A DNA stretch of 52,489 bases, from IMG/VR virus record IMGVR_UViG_3300022752_000102, positions 1 to 52,489 of that record; one strand, 5' to 3'. Shown piece after piece: positions 15,869 through 24,077 of this stretch; position 1 is the stretch's first letter, and each line of letters begins with the position of its first letter. Both the position numbers and the translations under genes were made by a program. The stretch is from a virus. A model generated the notes under the pieces. The model had not been told where the DNA came from. It saw only the letters and a list, made by a program, of their open reading frames with translations, and searched no databases.

Positions 15869-17056
15869 ATGAGCGAAACAGCCACGCCCACCCAACCCGC
15901 AGAATCCAAAGGAGCAGATACTGTAAGTTTTGCCGACGCTTTGGATGTCGGAATCCAAGGCCTTGACACTCCCGCGCAGGAGACCAAAGCACCTGAACCT
16001 ATTGTAGAAAAAGCACAGGCCCCCGAGATTGCCAAGACAAAACCAACATCAAAGAATCCTTTTGATGTTGTTGCCGACAGGTTTTTAAATAAGGAACAAC
16101 CAGCAGAGACCCAAACAGACGATCTTGATGTAAAAGCTCCGGAAAATCTAAAGCCGGAAGCCCAAACTGCCTGGGCACGTTTAACCAAAGATCTTCGCGA
16201 TGCCCGGGCAAAGCTAAAAGAATTGGAAACAAAGTCAGCAGAAGTTCCCCAAAACTCCCTTGAACAGCAGGATCTAAAAGCTCAATTGGAGCTTTTGAAA
16301 GCCGAAAGGGATGAGTATGAGGGTGAACTTCGACTTTCCAGGTTGGAATCAACCAAAGAATACAAGCAGGCGGTAACCCAACCCCTCAACGCGATTCAGA
16401 AAGAAGTCGCCGATATTGCGGCTCTTTACGAGACTGACCCGCGAAATGTTTATTCGGCCATGCTGGAAACAGATCCTGCCAAACGTAGGGCTTTGTTGAA
16501 AGACGCGACAGCTAATTTCGATCCGGTTGATTCTTTGGCCATTCGCAATAAGGCGGAAGAGTTACAGAAAGTTTTCGAACGTCGCGATCTTTTGACTAAG
16601 GACGTGCGTACGGTTCTTGAAATGCTCGAGAACGATGAAAAACAAGAAATGGAAACATACCAAAAACGTATGCAAGACGAGATTAGCAATGCATACAAAA
16701 CAGAATGGGAGAACATTCAGAAGGAAAATCCTTTGTTGCGCCCAATCGAGAATAACGAATCCTGGAATAACACCTTGAAAGCTATTGAACAACAAGCTCT
16801 TGAGATTGAAAACACTGAACTTGCCCCCAATCAAAAAGCCAGGCTTACCTTTAATGCCGCGGCCCTTCCGGTGGTCATGGAAGTGTTTAGGGATTATGTT
16901 GCCAATGCCCAAAAGCGTATCTCTGAATTGGAAACGCTCAGTAAGGAGATTCGTGCCGCTACTCCTTCGGCGGGGACGGATGGAGCCAAATCCAGCGATA
17001 TCCCTTCGGATTTGGGCTTCCTGGACGCTCTTGAGCGTGGTATGACAAAAATGTAA
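15869..17056 (+). CDS. putative scaffolding protein
   Basis: A 395-residue acidic, hydrophilic protein lying just before the major capsid gene. The first 70 residues are Ala/Pro/Thr-rich and probably disordered; residues about 105-280 form long charged helices (LRDARAKLKELETK, LELLKAERDEYEGEL). The C-terminus ends in a short helical segment (GFLDALERGMTKM) that could contact the capsid. This profile, without cysteines, is typical of capsid scaffolds that are removed during maturation. An AAGGAATAAC sequence precedes the ATG. No protease fusion was seen. Confidence 0.65.
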   Translation: MSETATPTQPAESKGADTVSFADALDVGIQGLDTPAQETKAPEPIVEKAQAPEIAKTKPTSKNPFDVVADRFLNKEQPAETQTDDLDVKAPENLKPEAQTAWARLTKDLRDARAKLKELETKSAEVPQNSLEQQDLKAQLELLKAERDEYEGELRLSRLESTKEYKQAVTQPLNAIQKEVADIAALYETDPRNVYSAMLETDPAKRRALLKDATANFDPVDSLAIRNKAEELQKVFERRDLLTKDVRTVLEMLENDEKQEMETYQKRMQDEISNAYKTEWENIQKENPLLRPIENNESWNNTLKAIEQQALEIENTELAPNQKARLTFNAAALPVVMEVFRDYVANAQKRISELETLSKEIRAATPSAGTDGAKSSDIPSDLGFLDALERGMTKM

Positions 17057-17063
17057 AAAGGTA

Positions 17064-17091
17064 TTGACACGTTCAATCCGGTTGATACTTT
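17064..17091 (+). promoter_or_regulatory. strong promoter for the major capsid gene
   Basis: TTGACA at 17064-17069 and TACTTT at 17086-17091, 16 bases apart, in a 258-base gap. The predicted transcript starts near 17098 and carries a leader of about 215 bases before the capsid ATG. Confidence 0.6.
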
Positions 17092-17109
17092 TAGTTTGTT
17101 CGGTGCAGG

Positions 17110-17173
17110 TATAAAGATTGAGACCCTTGTCGAACACGGCCTATAAAGATTGAAATGGCTGACAAACACGGGC
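17110..17173 (+). repeat. tandem 32-base imperfect repeat in the capsid mRNA leader
   Basis: Two adjacent 32-base units (17110-17141 and 17142-17173) both begin TATAAAGATTGA and end in ACACGG with one base before the last C; a weaker ATTAAAAGC follows. They lie at the very start of the predicted transcript. The period is not a multiple of three, so they are not a coding repeat. Confidence 0.6.
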
Positions 17174-17314
17174 ATTAAAAGCTCTGGGATGCCGCCAGGG
17201 AATAGTTTTGAAAAGTGGTAAGAGCGAATAGCTCCGAGTGGAGTTAACGCTACTGCCGCAAATCATAACATCCCTTGCGCGAGCGGGGGATGGATGAAAG
17301 GATAACTAACTAAA
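17174..17314 (+). promoter_or_regulatory. structured leader of the capsid gene
   Basis: A gene-free stretch. It has short possible hairpins: CTCC/GGAG near 17230-17245 and CATCCC/GGGATG near 17268-17293. An AAAGGATAAC ribosome binding region lies before the ATG at 17315. No known riboswitch was recognised. Confidence 0.4.
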
Positions 17315-18721
17315 ATGGCTACTACGTACTCCATCGAGCAGTTGCTCGTTAAGGAAGCTGGCCGTATCGGACCGGAGATTTATCGCCGGACGATCGACAC
17401 TTCCGCCTGGCTCAAGCTGACGAAGCAAGAGCAGTTCCCCGAGGAAATGGGTGATGTGATCAGCTCGATGACTTTCGAGCGGTTCTTCCCCTCCGCCTCC
17501 ATCAACACCTCGACTGCCACTATCGGCGGATATGTATCCGGCGAAGTGAATGCTTCTGCCGGTGCCGGATGGCGTAAACTCGGGTCTAACCCAGTCGACC
17601 AGAACTACACTGCGTTCAACCCCTACGACCAGACTATCTCTGGCGGTACCACTCCTCTCCCGGTGGCTTCTTACCCCGGCGGTGCGGGTAACGTTCTTCC
17701 CGCCACCCTCCAGGGTGTGACTTTCGGGCAGAAACTCCGTCAATACAGCCTGGAGTGGGCCTCGATCGAATCCCCCGACATCGCCCTCGAAGACTTGCGC
17801 TTCGCGGTCAAGCGTCGGGAACAGCTGTCCAACATCATGGACGTGCTGACCGAAAGCACCTCGCTGATCTGGCAGGAGCGCTATCGCGACCAGTATACCC
17901 GCAACGTGACCACGGAAGGTAACCTCGTTATCCCCGGCACGGCGGCTTCTGGTATCGTGCCTCAGACCACCTCGGTGTATGCTGGCGCGGTTTACTACGC
18001 TGTTCTTAGCGGCGTGTACACCTCCGGCGTCTCCGGTGCGTTTACGACCACCACCAACACCCTTCCGCAGAGCCAGCTGACTCAGGGCATCCTGAAGCGG
18101 CTGTACATGAAGCTCGTCCGCGACGGCGCTGGACGCAACGCCATGGGCCGTGAGAACGGCGCTCCGGTGTTCATGCTGATCACCTCCGCTGAAACCAGCG
18201 AGTCGATCATCCGCTTGAACGCTGACATCCGGCAGGATTACCGTTATGCGAAGCCCAATGAACTCTTGACCCCCCTGGGTATCGAGCGTTCCTACGGTGG
18301 CTTCTACCACGCCATTGATCCGTATCCCCCGCGGTTCGTCGTCGCGACGGTTACTTCCACGAATGACTCGATCATTCGGATCTATCCGTTCAAGCGCACT
18401 GCCACCACGAAGGGTTACGCCTATGACGTCAATCCTCGCTACGAGACGGCTGATTACGAGCTGAGCTACATCTTCCACCAGGATGTGTTTCGCTCCGTGG
18501 TTCCGACTCCGGTTAGCACCGCTAATAAGATGAACTTCAATCCGCAGAATTACCGCGGTGAGTTCAAATGGGTCAACATCCTCGACCGGCAGACCAATCC
18601 GGATGGTAACGTGGGTTACTTCCGTGGTGTGCTGGCCAACGGTGCGCGCCCGATCTTCCCGCAGTATGGTTATGCCATCCTGCACAAGCGGTCGGTGGTC
18701 AGCCTCGACTACGTTAGCTAA
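17315..18721 (+). CDS. major capsid protein
   Basis: A 468-residue protein after the scaffold and under its own promoter. It has an N-terminal helix (SIEQLLVKEAGRIGPEIYRR), a long beta-rich centre and a C-terminal region with GGFYHAIDPYPPRF and regular strands, in line with an HK97-type capsid subunit. Codons are strongly biased to C- and G-ending forms compared with the flanking genes, as expected for the most highly expressed protein. No strong match to a named capsid family was recalled, so the assignment rests on position, length, leader and codon bias. Confidence 0.82.
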   Translation: MATTYSIEQLLVKEAGRIGPEIYRRTIDTSAWLKLTKQEQFPEEMGDVISSMTFERFFPSASINTSTATIGGYVSGEVNASAGAGWRKLGSNPVDQNYTAFNPYDQTISGGTTPLPVASYPGGAGNVLPATLQGVTFGQKLRQYSLEWASIESPDIALEDLRFAVKRREQLSNIMDVLTESTSLIWQERYRDQYTRNVTTEGNLVIPGTAASGIVPQTTSVYAGAVYYAVLSGVYTSGVSGAFTTTTNTLPQSQLTQGILKRLYMKLVRDGAGRNAMGRENGAPVFMLITSAETSESIIRLNADIRQDYRYAKPNELLTPLGIERSYGGFYHAIDPYPPRFVVATVTSTNDSIIRIYPFKRTATTKGYAYDVNPRYETADYELSYIFHQDVFRSVVPTPVSTANKMNFNPQNYRGEFKWVNILDRQTNPDGNVGYFRGVLANGARPIFPQYGYAILHKRSVVSLDYVS

Positions 18722-18743
18722 TTGAAGAAAGGAGACCATTACC

Positions 18744-19061
18744 ATGGCTTTCCCTCTTCAAGTTGCAACGCAGGATAAGGTCCTTGCGGCTAAATTGCGT
18801 GGTTGCCTGAATAAAGGCCCCGAATGGGGCACTTCAGGTTCCACCGTCGCCACAATCGGATCGTCCACCGGCGGAGTGACTGGCGATACAGTGAGCTCCC
18901 TGAGCTTGCTCGCCCTCACGAATGCTGGTACACCTAGCGCAACGTCCACGGTTGTTGCCAGCGGAACTTATTCTGCTGCCGACCTCCAGACGATCGTTGG
19001 CAAGGTGAACACGATTCTGAACGTGCTTCGGAATCTTAACCTGCCCGCAGAAGGTAGTTAA
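18744..19061 (+). CDS. putative capsid decoration or head protein
   Basis: A 105-residue protein directly after the capsid gene, with a good AAAGGAGA site 14 bases upstream and the same biased codons. It is rich in Ser, Thr, Gly and Ala with short strands, and ends in a helix (IVGKVNTILNVLRNLNLP). Position and composition fit a small decoration or cement protein. It is followed by a strong terminator. Confidence 0.55.
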   Translation: MAFPLQVATQDKVLAAKLRGCLNKGPEWGTSGSTVATIGSSTGGVTGDTVSSLSLLALTNAGTPSATSTVVASGTYSAADLQTIVGKVNTILNVLRNLNLPAEGS

Positions 19062-19070
19062 TACTTAATC

Positions 19071-19107
19071 GATCCCCCCAGGGTTCTATCCCCTGGGGGG
19101 ATCTTTA
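19071..19107 (+). terminator. Rho-independent terminator after the capsid genes
   Basis: A perfect 13-base stem (19071-19083 pairs with 19091-19103, GATCCCCCCAGGG and its complement) with a seven-base loop and a short T-rich tail. It probably ends the high-level capsid transcript. Confidence 0.85.
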
Positions 19108-19122
19108 TACCGAAAGGTTTTT

Positions 19123-19359
19123 ATGGCAAATATCTCTTTTCCTGTTCCCCAAGGTTTTACGCCCCCGGAGGGTGTTGCCCAAGGTCAACCCTTTGATTTT
19201 ATGGCCAGCGGCTATTTCAAAGGTCCGACCATGTATCTTACCGCCGTTGAAGGCGTTTCTGTAGGCGCTGCTCCCGAAATGGAAGAAGCCAAGGAAATGG
19301 AAGAAGCTGGCGAAGAGATGGGCATGGCCGAGGCTGTCGAAAAAGGTCTAGCCAAATAA
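19123..19359 (+). CDS. small acidic hypothetical protein
   Basis: A 78-residue protein. The first half has a structured PVPQGFTPPEGVAQGQPF segment; the second half is a repetitive Glu/Met/Ala helix (MEEAKEMEEAGEEMGMAEA). It follows the terminator, with AAAGG upstream of the ATG. Similar acidic-tailed small proteins are found near phage head genes, without a known function. Confidence 0.6.
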   Translation: MANISFPVPQGFTPPEGVAQGQPFDFMASGYFKGPTMYLTAVEGVSVGAAPEMEEAKEMEEAGEEMGMAEAVEKGLAK

Positions 19360-19363
19360 TACC

Positions 19364-19588
19364 GTGGACCGTTTGCTCCTGGCCGTGGTTCGCCAGGCTT
19401 GGAATGATCTCCAGGACCTGAGAGCCGGAAAGGGGCCCGGAAGGCCCAAAGCTTGTTTTGAACGCGAATCGTTCGAACTTTGTTTTGAGCTTTTCTTGCC
19501 TTTATTGGGGGTAAAGGGTTATACTGCGAATAAGATGAGAAAGCATTTGATTCCCATGCTGGAGGAGGTTTATGGCCACGGAAAATGA
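19364..19588 (+). CDS. small hypothetical protein, GTG start
   Basis: A 74-residue helical protein beginning MDRLLLAVVRQAWNDLQDL, four bases after the previous stop. It contains a GKGPGRPKACF linker. It overlaps the following membrane protein gene by 17 bases. No family recognised. Confidence 0.5.
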   Translation: MDRLLLAVVRQAWNDLQDLRAGKGPGRPKACFERESFELCFELFLPLLGVKGYTANKMRKHLIPMLEEVYGHGK

Positions 19589-19793
19589 CCATATGATTGT
19601 CCTTTTGGAGCGTACCGCTCGCATGGACGAAAAACTTGATGCTTTGCTTGGCGACAGCGAAAAGCATGACAACCGCATTGCCAAGCTCGAAAAGCACGTC
19701 AATATGGGCTATGGCCTGGTTGCCGGGATTACTTTTATTGTTTCCGCGTTTGCCCAGTTTTTCTGGGAAAAAATAGTCGGAAAAGGCAGTTGA
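19572..19793 (+). CDS. small membrane protein, holin-like
   Basis: A 73-residue protein with an N-terminal helix predicted to be a coiled coil (MIVLLERTARMDEKLDALL, then KLEKHVNMG) and one C-terminal membrane segment (about 51-66, YGLVAGITFIVSAFAQFFW) with a short basic end. The layout resembles XhlA-type holins and other single-span lysis proteins. A tail or head membrane factor is an alternative. Confidence 0.55.
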   Translation: MATENDHMIVLLERTARMDEKLDALLGDSEKHDNRIAKLEKHVNMGYGLVAGITFIVSAFAQFFWEKIVGKGS

Positions 19794-19817
19794 CAAACAA
19801 AACCCAATCTACACAAT
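19790..19817 (+). promoter_or_regulatory. weak promoter candidate
   Basis: TTGACA (19790-19795) and CACAAT (19812-19817), spacer 16. The AGGAGG that serves the next gene (19818-19823) would lie at or before the predicted transcript start, which weakens the call. Confidence 0.2.
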
Positions 19818-19829
19818 AGGAGGACTTAT

Positions 19830-20129
19830 ATGGCATGGAATGACGAAAATATTAGCCCGTCTGTAACACAAGAAACCGATTCCGCTCTTGTTTCTCTTGG
19901 GCAGAAAGGTTTTGTTTATGTTGATTCCACCGCCGCACAAACCGGAAATTTTGCTGCAATTCAAGTTATTGCTTCCGGTACAAGCACGTTTACGTCGCTG
20001 ACCGCTTTAAACTCTACTGTGGGGGCTTTAGGCACCACCGTTGCATTGACCGCCGGAACTATTATTTACGGGCCTTTTACGGCGTTTACGCTGGCTTCTA
20101 GCAGCAAAGTTATCGCCTACAAGGCTTAA
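19830..20129 (+). CDS. small virion structural protein
   Basis: A 99-residue Thr/Ser/Ala-rich beta protein (SGTSTFTSLTALNSTVGAL) with a near-perfect AGGAGG upstream. This compact fold type recurs in environmental phages beside capsid and fibre genes and is thought to form a capsid or fibre spike. It lies four codons before the next structural gene and is probably co-transcribed with it. Confidence 0.55.
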   Translation: MAWNDENISPSVTQETDSALVSLGQKGFVYVDSTAAQTGNFAAIQVIASGTSTFTSLTALNSTVGALGTTVALTAGTIIYGPFTAFTLASSSKVIAYKA

Positions 20130-20135
20130 ACCGCC

Positions 20136-20999
20136 ATGCCGAAACTCGGCTTAGGTGTAAACTTGCCGGTTTTTAACATTGCCGGCGCTTATGATCCAGA
20201 CGCTCTGGCTTATGTCCAGACAGCTGGCGTGACGGATGCTACTGCAAAAATTCAAATTAATTCTTTTGTAAAAGGGGTTAAGGATCTTGGGATTTGGAGT
20301 TCTTTTGTATGTTGGCCTTTAATTAATACTCAACAGGGAAAAGTTGCTGGAGCTACATCCGGAACAATTTACAGTCTTGGCGGACTTGCGACATATAATG
20401 GCACGATGACCAACAATCCAACTATTAATACAAATGGGATTACATGTACCGGAACCAACCAATCATATATAGTTTTACCGACAGGGGCAACATTATTGGC
20501 TGTTAATCCAGTAACTTCTGGTGCTGTGTACAAAAGTTCCGGCACCGTATGGGCTTCAGCTATTCATTGGTTATACGGGAATTGGTATGGAGTAACAACA
20601 AATCAAAATAGCGGTGGGTGGTTTAGAGAGGGTTCCGGTGCGGGTGCCGGACTTTTAAACCAAATGCGGGGAAGCACAAATCTTTCAATTTTTGGCACAG
20701 ATGCGGAACAAACAACATTTGCGTTTCTGACAAATACAACCTCTGGTTCTGCATCTAACAACTCAATAAATTACAAAAATGGGACAGCAGTAAGCACACA
20801 AACCGTCCCGACAACCGTAAGCCCAGCACCCTCAGGGTCAGATTCGTACCGTGTCTGTTTTGCACAAAATTCGGCCACTTTTTCTGGAACAATGACATTT
20901 CATTTTGTAGCTCAAAACGTATTATTTACGTCTGGACAAGTATCTTCTTTTTATACTTTGTATAAAAATACTTTGGGAAGTTCCGTTGGCCTCCCCTAA
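20136..20999 (+). CDS. virion surface protein with lectin-like domain
   Basis: A 287-residue protein. The segment YDPDALAYVQTAGVTDATAKIQINSFVKGVKDLGIW is the common N-terminal helical region of phage proteins that carry a concanavalin/LamG-like jelly-roll. The rest is Asn/Thr/Ser-rich and beta-rich, ending in TSGQVSSFYTLYKNTLG. It probably binds sugars on the host surface or decorates the head. AT content rises here compared with the capsid genes. Confidence 0.65.
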   Translation: MPKLGLGVNLPVFNIAGAYDPDALAYVQTAGVTDATAKIQINSFVKGVKDLGIWSSFVCWPLINTQQGKVAGATSGTIYSLGGLATYNGTMTNNPTINTNGITCTGTNQSYIVLPTGATLLAVNPVTSGAVYKSSGTVWASAIHWLYGNWYGVTTNQNSGGWFREGSGAGAGLLNQMRGSTNLSIFGTDAEQTTFAFLTNTTSGSASNNSINYKNGTAVSTQTVPTTVSPAPSGSDSYRVCFAQNSATFSGTMTFHFVAQNVLFTSGQVSSFYTLYKNTLGSSVGLP

Positions 21000-21009
21000 A
21001 ATTTAGTAA

Positions 21010-21037
21010 TTGCAATTTACTTTTACAGCTGTAGTAA
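21010..21037 (+). promoter_or_regulatory. weak promoter candidate before the glycosyltransferase island
   Basis: TTGCAA (21010-21015) and TAGTAA (21032-21037), spacer 16, seven bases before the ATG at 21045. The -10 lacks the final T, so this is tentative. Confidence 0.25.
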
Positions 21038-21044
21038 AGGTCAG

Positions 21045-21866
21045 ATGACAATTTATTACAGTTTCTGGGTGAGTCGTTTTCGTCCAGTAAACCTCAATTT
21101 AGACATGTGGAGATTGTCATTTGAGCTGGCAAAGAAAAATTATCCAAATACGCCAATCTGTCTTATAACCGACACAAAAAGCGCCGGATTATTCCGGAAC
21201 TTTGATTTTTCCGATGTTTCAACTGCCTTGGACGGGATACCTGATTTTCAGAAGATCTGGTCCTTGGGAAAAATTTATGCTTATCGTGAGGCCGCAAACA
21301 AAGGTCCTTTTTTACATTTGGACGCCGATGTGTTTTTATGGGCACCTTTGCCAGTTGCACTGACTGAATCTCCGATTTTTGTTCAATCTCCCGACAAACG
21401 AATTTGGGATGATCCAGGGTATATTTCTTTTGAGGAAGTGTTGAATAAACATGGAAAACTTCCGGAAGCATGGAAAGATATGCTGATTGCAGAGGATAAT
21501 TTCCACACTGTTAACATGGGCATATTTGGTGGAACTGACACAAATTTAATTCTAAATTATTGTAAGTTTGTTCTCGATATGATTGAAGATCCTGAGCATT
21601 TAAAATTATGGACAAACCCAAGTATCAATACATGCTTGGCCTGCATGATTGAGCAACTTAATCTTGTTTACTTTGCCAGACAACATGGTGTTGAGGTTAA
21701 TTATCTCTTGGACGATGTGAACGACTCCACCAGAAAATCGTACTTAAAGTATACCCATTTGATGAACGGGAAAGATAATCCAGCTGTTATGGCAGCTGTA
21801 TCCAAACGAGTGCAAACAAAACCATATAATTTAAGACCTAAATTTGTGGGAGTTGAGAGATGGTGA
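21045..21866 (+). CDS. glycosyltransferase, GT-A fold (DUF6734-like)
   Basis: A 273-residue protein with a GT-A core. The N-terminus (YYSFWVSRF, then CLITDTKSAGLF) resembles a nucleotide-sugar binding fold, and HLDADVFLW (Asp93, Asp95) is the metal-binding DxD motif. DNFHTVNMGIFGG lies in the acceptor region. It probably transfers a sugar to a phage structural protein or to a host surface glycan. It begins an AT-rich group of four genes. Confidence 0.7.
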   Translation: MTIYYSFWVSRFRPVNLNLDMWRLSFELAKKNYPNTPICLITDTKSAGLFRNFDFSDVSTALDGIPDFQKIWSLGKIYAYREAANKGPFLHLDADVFLWAPLPVALTESPIFVQSPDKRIWDDPGYISFEEVLNKHGKLPEAWKDMLIAEDNFHTVNMGIFGGTDTNLILNYCKFVLDMIEDPEHLKLWTNPSINTCLACMIEQLNLVYFARQHGVEVNYLLDDVNDSTRKSYLKYTHLMNGKDNPAVMAAVSKRVQTKPYNLRPKFVGVERW

Positions 21867-22678
21867 CTGTGCCCAGTCATCACGGGCCGTTATTTTCTGC
21901 CATAGTCGCGGTAAAAGACCGCACGGACCGGCTTGAAATTATGCTTCCATCCTGGATGCGGTGTAATAAAATTTTTGATTTCGTGGTTGTTGACTGGAGT
22001 TCAAAAATTCCTGTTGTGGAGAGCCAAGTCATTCAGGAACAAATGTCTTATTATCCTAATTTAAAAATAATTCGTGTAGAAGATCAGGAGCATTTTTACA
22101 GATGCAAGGCGCTTAATCTTGCCAGAAAACATACTGATTCCAGAATAGCAATCCTTTTAAAGTTAGACGTTGATTATGTAAATATTGACCATGGTTGGAT
22201 GGATATATTAGACGGAAATAATATTTGGTACGATAAAAACACTAAAGCTCACGAACTGGGAGACTATTTTATTGTTGGATGTAATTTTAGTTTTTCTTCA
22301 TACGGATTTATGGCGGTAAACAAGTGGGCGTTCGATTTAACCGGCGGATTTAATGAGAATCTTTTACCCGTATGGGGATATGAGGATGAGGATCTTTATA
22401 CAAAATTATCACAAATAAAATGCCGCCCAGATGAAAAAAACATATTTAAAAAACGTTACTTGGAAAAACTTTCTTTTTTTCTGTTTGACAAATATATTTA
22501 TCATATCCCGCACGACCATGATACCAGAAAATCAAATATACCCGAAGAGTTAAAAAATTTAAACATTTGGGAGTTATGCGAGCTAAATAAAAAGAAAGCT
22601 GAAGATACGGTAGTCATTAGATCAAAGTATCAAATTATTGCTAACACAAAAAATTATATACGAGTGAAAGAATTATAA
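21860..22678 (+). CDS. family 2-like glycosyltransferase
   Basis: A 272-residue GT-A enzyme overlapping the previous gene by seven bases (ATGGTGA). It has the family 2 opening (FSAIVAVKDRTDRLEIMLPSW), FVVVDWSS, a DxD-type LDVDYV (Asp103, Asp105) and the galactosyltransferase-like acceptor motif GGFNEN...GYEDEDLY (about 162-180). It probably works with the neighbouring GT on one glycan. Strong A/T bias suggests separate acquisition. Confidence 0.78.
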   Translation: MVTVPSHHGPLFSAIVAVKDRTDRLEIMLPSWMRCNKIFDFVVVDWSSKIPVVESQVIQEQMSYYPNLKIIRVEDQEHFYRCKALNLARKHTDSRIAILLKLDVDYVNIDHGWMDILDGNNIWYDKNTKAHELGDYFIVGCNFSFSSYGFMAVNKWAFDLTGGFNENLLPVWGYEDEDLYTKLSQIKCRPDEKNIFKKRYLEKLSFFLFDKYIYHIPHDHDTRKSNIPEELKNLNIWELCELNKKKAEDTVVIRSKYQIIANTKNYIRVKEL

Positions 22679-22680
22679 TT

Positions 22681-22854
22681 ATGTTTTGTTGCCTTTGTAA
22701 AGATACGTTTTATGATTATGTCGTGGAGAACAACAATAGTCTTGGATATTGTGAAAAGCATCACAAACAAAAACTGGTGTTGCTAGGATATTGCCGTACC
22801 ATGGGAATTATCAATAAAAATTTGCAGTATATAGATCCAAAAGAACATGAGTGA
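22681..22854 (+). CDS. 57-residue putative zinc-binding protein
   Basis: A short gene starting two bases after the previous stop and overlapping the next gene by eight bases. It has CCLC near the N-terminus and CEKHH about 20 residues later, a plausible zinc site. The N-terminus of the next protein has a similar Cys/His pattern (CHYW...CGLP...CKKHY), so the two may share an ancestral domain. Function unknown. Confidence 0.55.
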   Translation: MFCCLCKDTFYDYVVENNNSLGYCEKHHKQKLVLLGYCRTMGIINKNLQYIDPKEHE

Positions 22855-23653
22855 AAATTGCCATTATTGGGTTGAGCACAAAAGAGCTGAATGTGGGCTA
22901 CCAGCAGAGCAATCCGTCAATATCGCCGGAGTTGAGTCGTTCCTACTTTGCAAAAAACATTATGATTTTATGTCGGAGAAAATAGATCTTGATACTTTTG
23001 ATAGGACTATTGCCCCAAAAGTTATAAGTTTGGGGGCCTCCTGTTATCCATTTATGCGAATGAAAAATTTATTTTCCACGGAACGGTATTTATTTGATTC
23101 CTGTAGATGCAGCCATCAAGTATTATTAACAATGCTTAAATCAAAATTTAGAAATATTCTTAATCCCATCCCGGCAATTCCAAATCAAAATGCGGTACGG
23201 ATAGGGTTTTATGATGAGTACAGTGATTTTTGGGTTGGACATAGGAAACGGGAGCAAATGCCAGATATTGATGCAACTATACGAAGAAGAGCGAAAAGAT
23301 TTTTAGATCTTGTTTCCTCAAACGAGCACATTGTTTTTATAAGGCTACGAAATTATTACTTTGACCCATCAACGTTTCTGGAACCATGTAGTTCAGATGA
23401 AATAGTTAGTATGTTTGAAACGGAGTATGACCAAATTGTTTTAACTCTAAAAGAATTAGGATTTAAGAATTTTGAAGTTTTTTATATCATAAGTTCACCA
23501 ATACTTACTTTAGATGGATTTATTACCATTCCAGAAGGACCTATTTCAGAGTCAATGTACTGTTTGGAGGATCCGGAAAGTTTTAGTAATAAAAATTGGA
23601 AGGGTTGTTTTGATTTTTTAAACTCAATTTATAGTTTTCCAACTAAAGGTTGA
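22847..23653 (+). CDS. DUF1796-like putative cysteine peptidase with N-terminal zinc finger
   Basis: A 268-residue protein. Residues 1-40 form a possible Cys/His zinc site. From about residue 58 the sequence VISLGASCYPFMRMKN, then ERYLFDSC, matches the DUF1796 pattern of papain-like-fold proteins that often occur in surface polysaccharide loci. IVFIRLRNYYFDP and a C-terminal FYIISSP region continue that domain. It closes the AT-rich glycan island. Peptidase activity is unproven; a role in glycan transfer is also possible. Confidence 0.55.
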   Translation: MSENCHYWVEHKRAECGLPAEQSVNIAGVESFLLCKKHYDFMSEKIDLDTFDRTIAPKVISLGASCYPFMRMKNLFSTERYLFDSCRCSHQVLLTMLKSKFRNILNPIPAIPNQNAVRIGFYDEYSDFWVGHRKREQMPDIDATIRRRAKRFLDLVSSNEHIVFIRLRNYYFDPSTFLEPCSSDEIVSMFETEYDQIVLTLKELGFKNFEVFYIISSPILTLDGFITIPEGPISESMYCLEDPESFSNKNWKGCFDFLNSIYSFPTKG

Positions 23654-23676
23654 CTTATAGAAAAAACGGTTATTAT
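23650..23676 (+). promoter_or_regulatory. candidate promoter for the lysis block
   Basis: TTGACT (23650-23655) and TATTAT (23671-23676) with a 15-base spacer, eight bases before the ATG at 23685. The -35 box includes the TGA stop of the previous gene. Confidence 0.5.
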
Positions 23677-23684
23677 CAGATTGT

Positions 23685-24077
23685 ATGAAGTTTAAAGTTT
23701 TATTGTTCTTAACAATACCCATATTATTTGTCTCGTGCGCTTCTACACGGACAACTTCATCGGGTTCTTTGACACTTCAGGCCACCACCGAGTCCGTCTT
23801 GAAGGCTCAGGCTATCGCTCGTTCCATTCCGGCCTGTAAGCCCGTAGCCGATGAGCTCGACAACACCAAGGATCAAATCCTCAAACTCCAATCCCAAGTT
23901 GACCAAAACTTTAAAGAGCGTTCAGAGATGGCCGCAAGGCTTGAATATCTTGAGGGAAAATACAGCAAGGCCGTCGGGTTGCTCTGGAAATGGCGTTTGA
24001 TCGGGATTGGGGGTATGCTGCTTTTACCTGCATTTTTGGCCTTGCGTAATTTCTTCCCATTTCTTAAACTATTATAA
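23685..24077 (+). CDS. unimolecular spanin (lipoprotein plus C-terminal anchor)
   Basis: A 130-residue protein. The signal peptide ends in the lipobox-like FVSC with Cys18, predicting attachment to the outer membrane. A periplasmic region follows that is predicted to contain a coiled coil (LDNTKDQILKLQSQVDQNF, then RSEMAARLEYLEGKY). A C-terminal transmembrane segment (about 103-125, LIGIGGMLLLPAFLAL) would sit in the inner membrane. Both anchors in one chain, and the length, match u-spanins such as T1 gp11, which fuse inner and outer membranes at lysis. This implies a Gram-negative-type envelope. Confidence 0.75.
   Translation: MKFKVLLFLTIPILFVSCASTRTTSSGSLTLQATTESVLKAQAIARSIPACKPVADELDNTKDQILKLQSQVDQNFKERSEMAARLEYLEGKYSKAVGLLWKWRLIGIGGMLLLPAFLALRNFFPFLKLL

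Noticed and set aside
17110-17173. CRISPR array
   Set aside because: Only two directly adjacent imperfect units without spacers, and no cas operon; the Cas4-like protein is of the phage DUF2800 type.
17306-18745. A 479-codon open frame antisense to the whole capsid gene
   Set aside because: The capsid gene uses C- and G-ending codons that avoid stops on the opposite strand; the antisense product is low-complexity Arg/Val/Gly-rich with no domain and no upstream signals.
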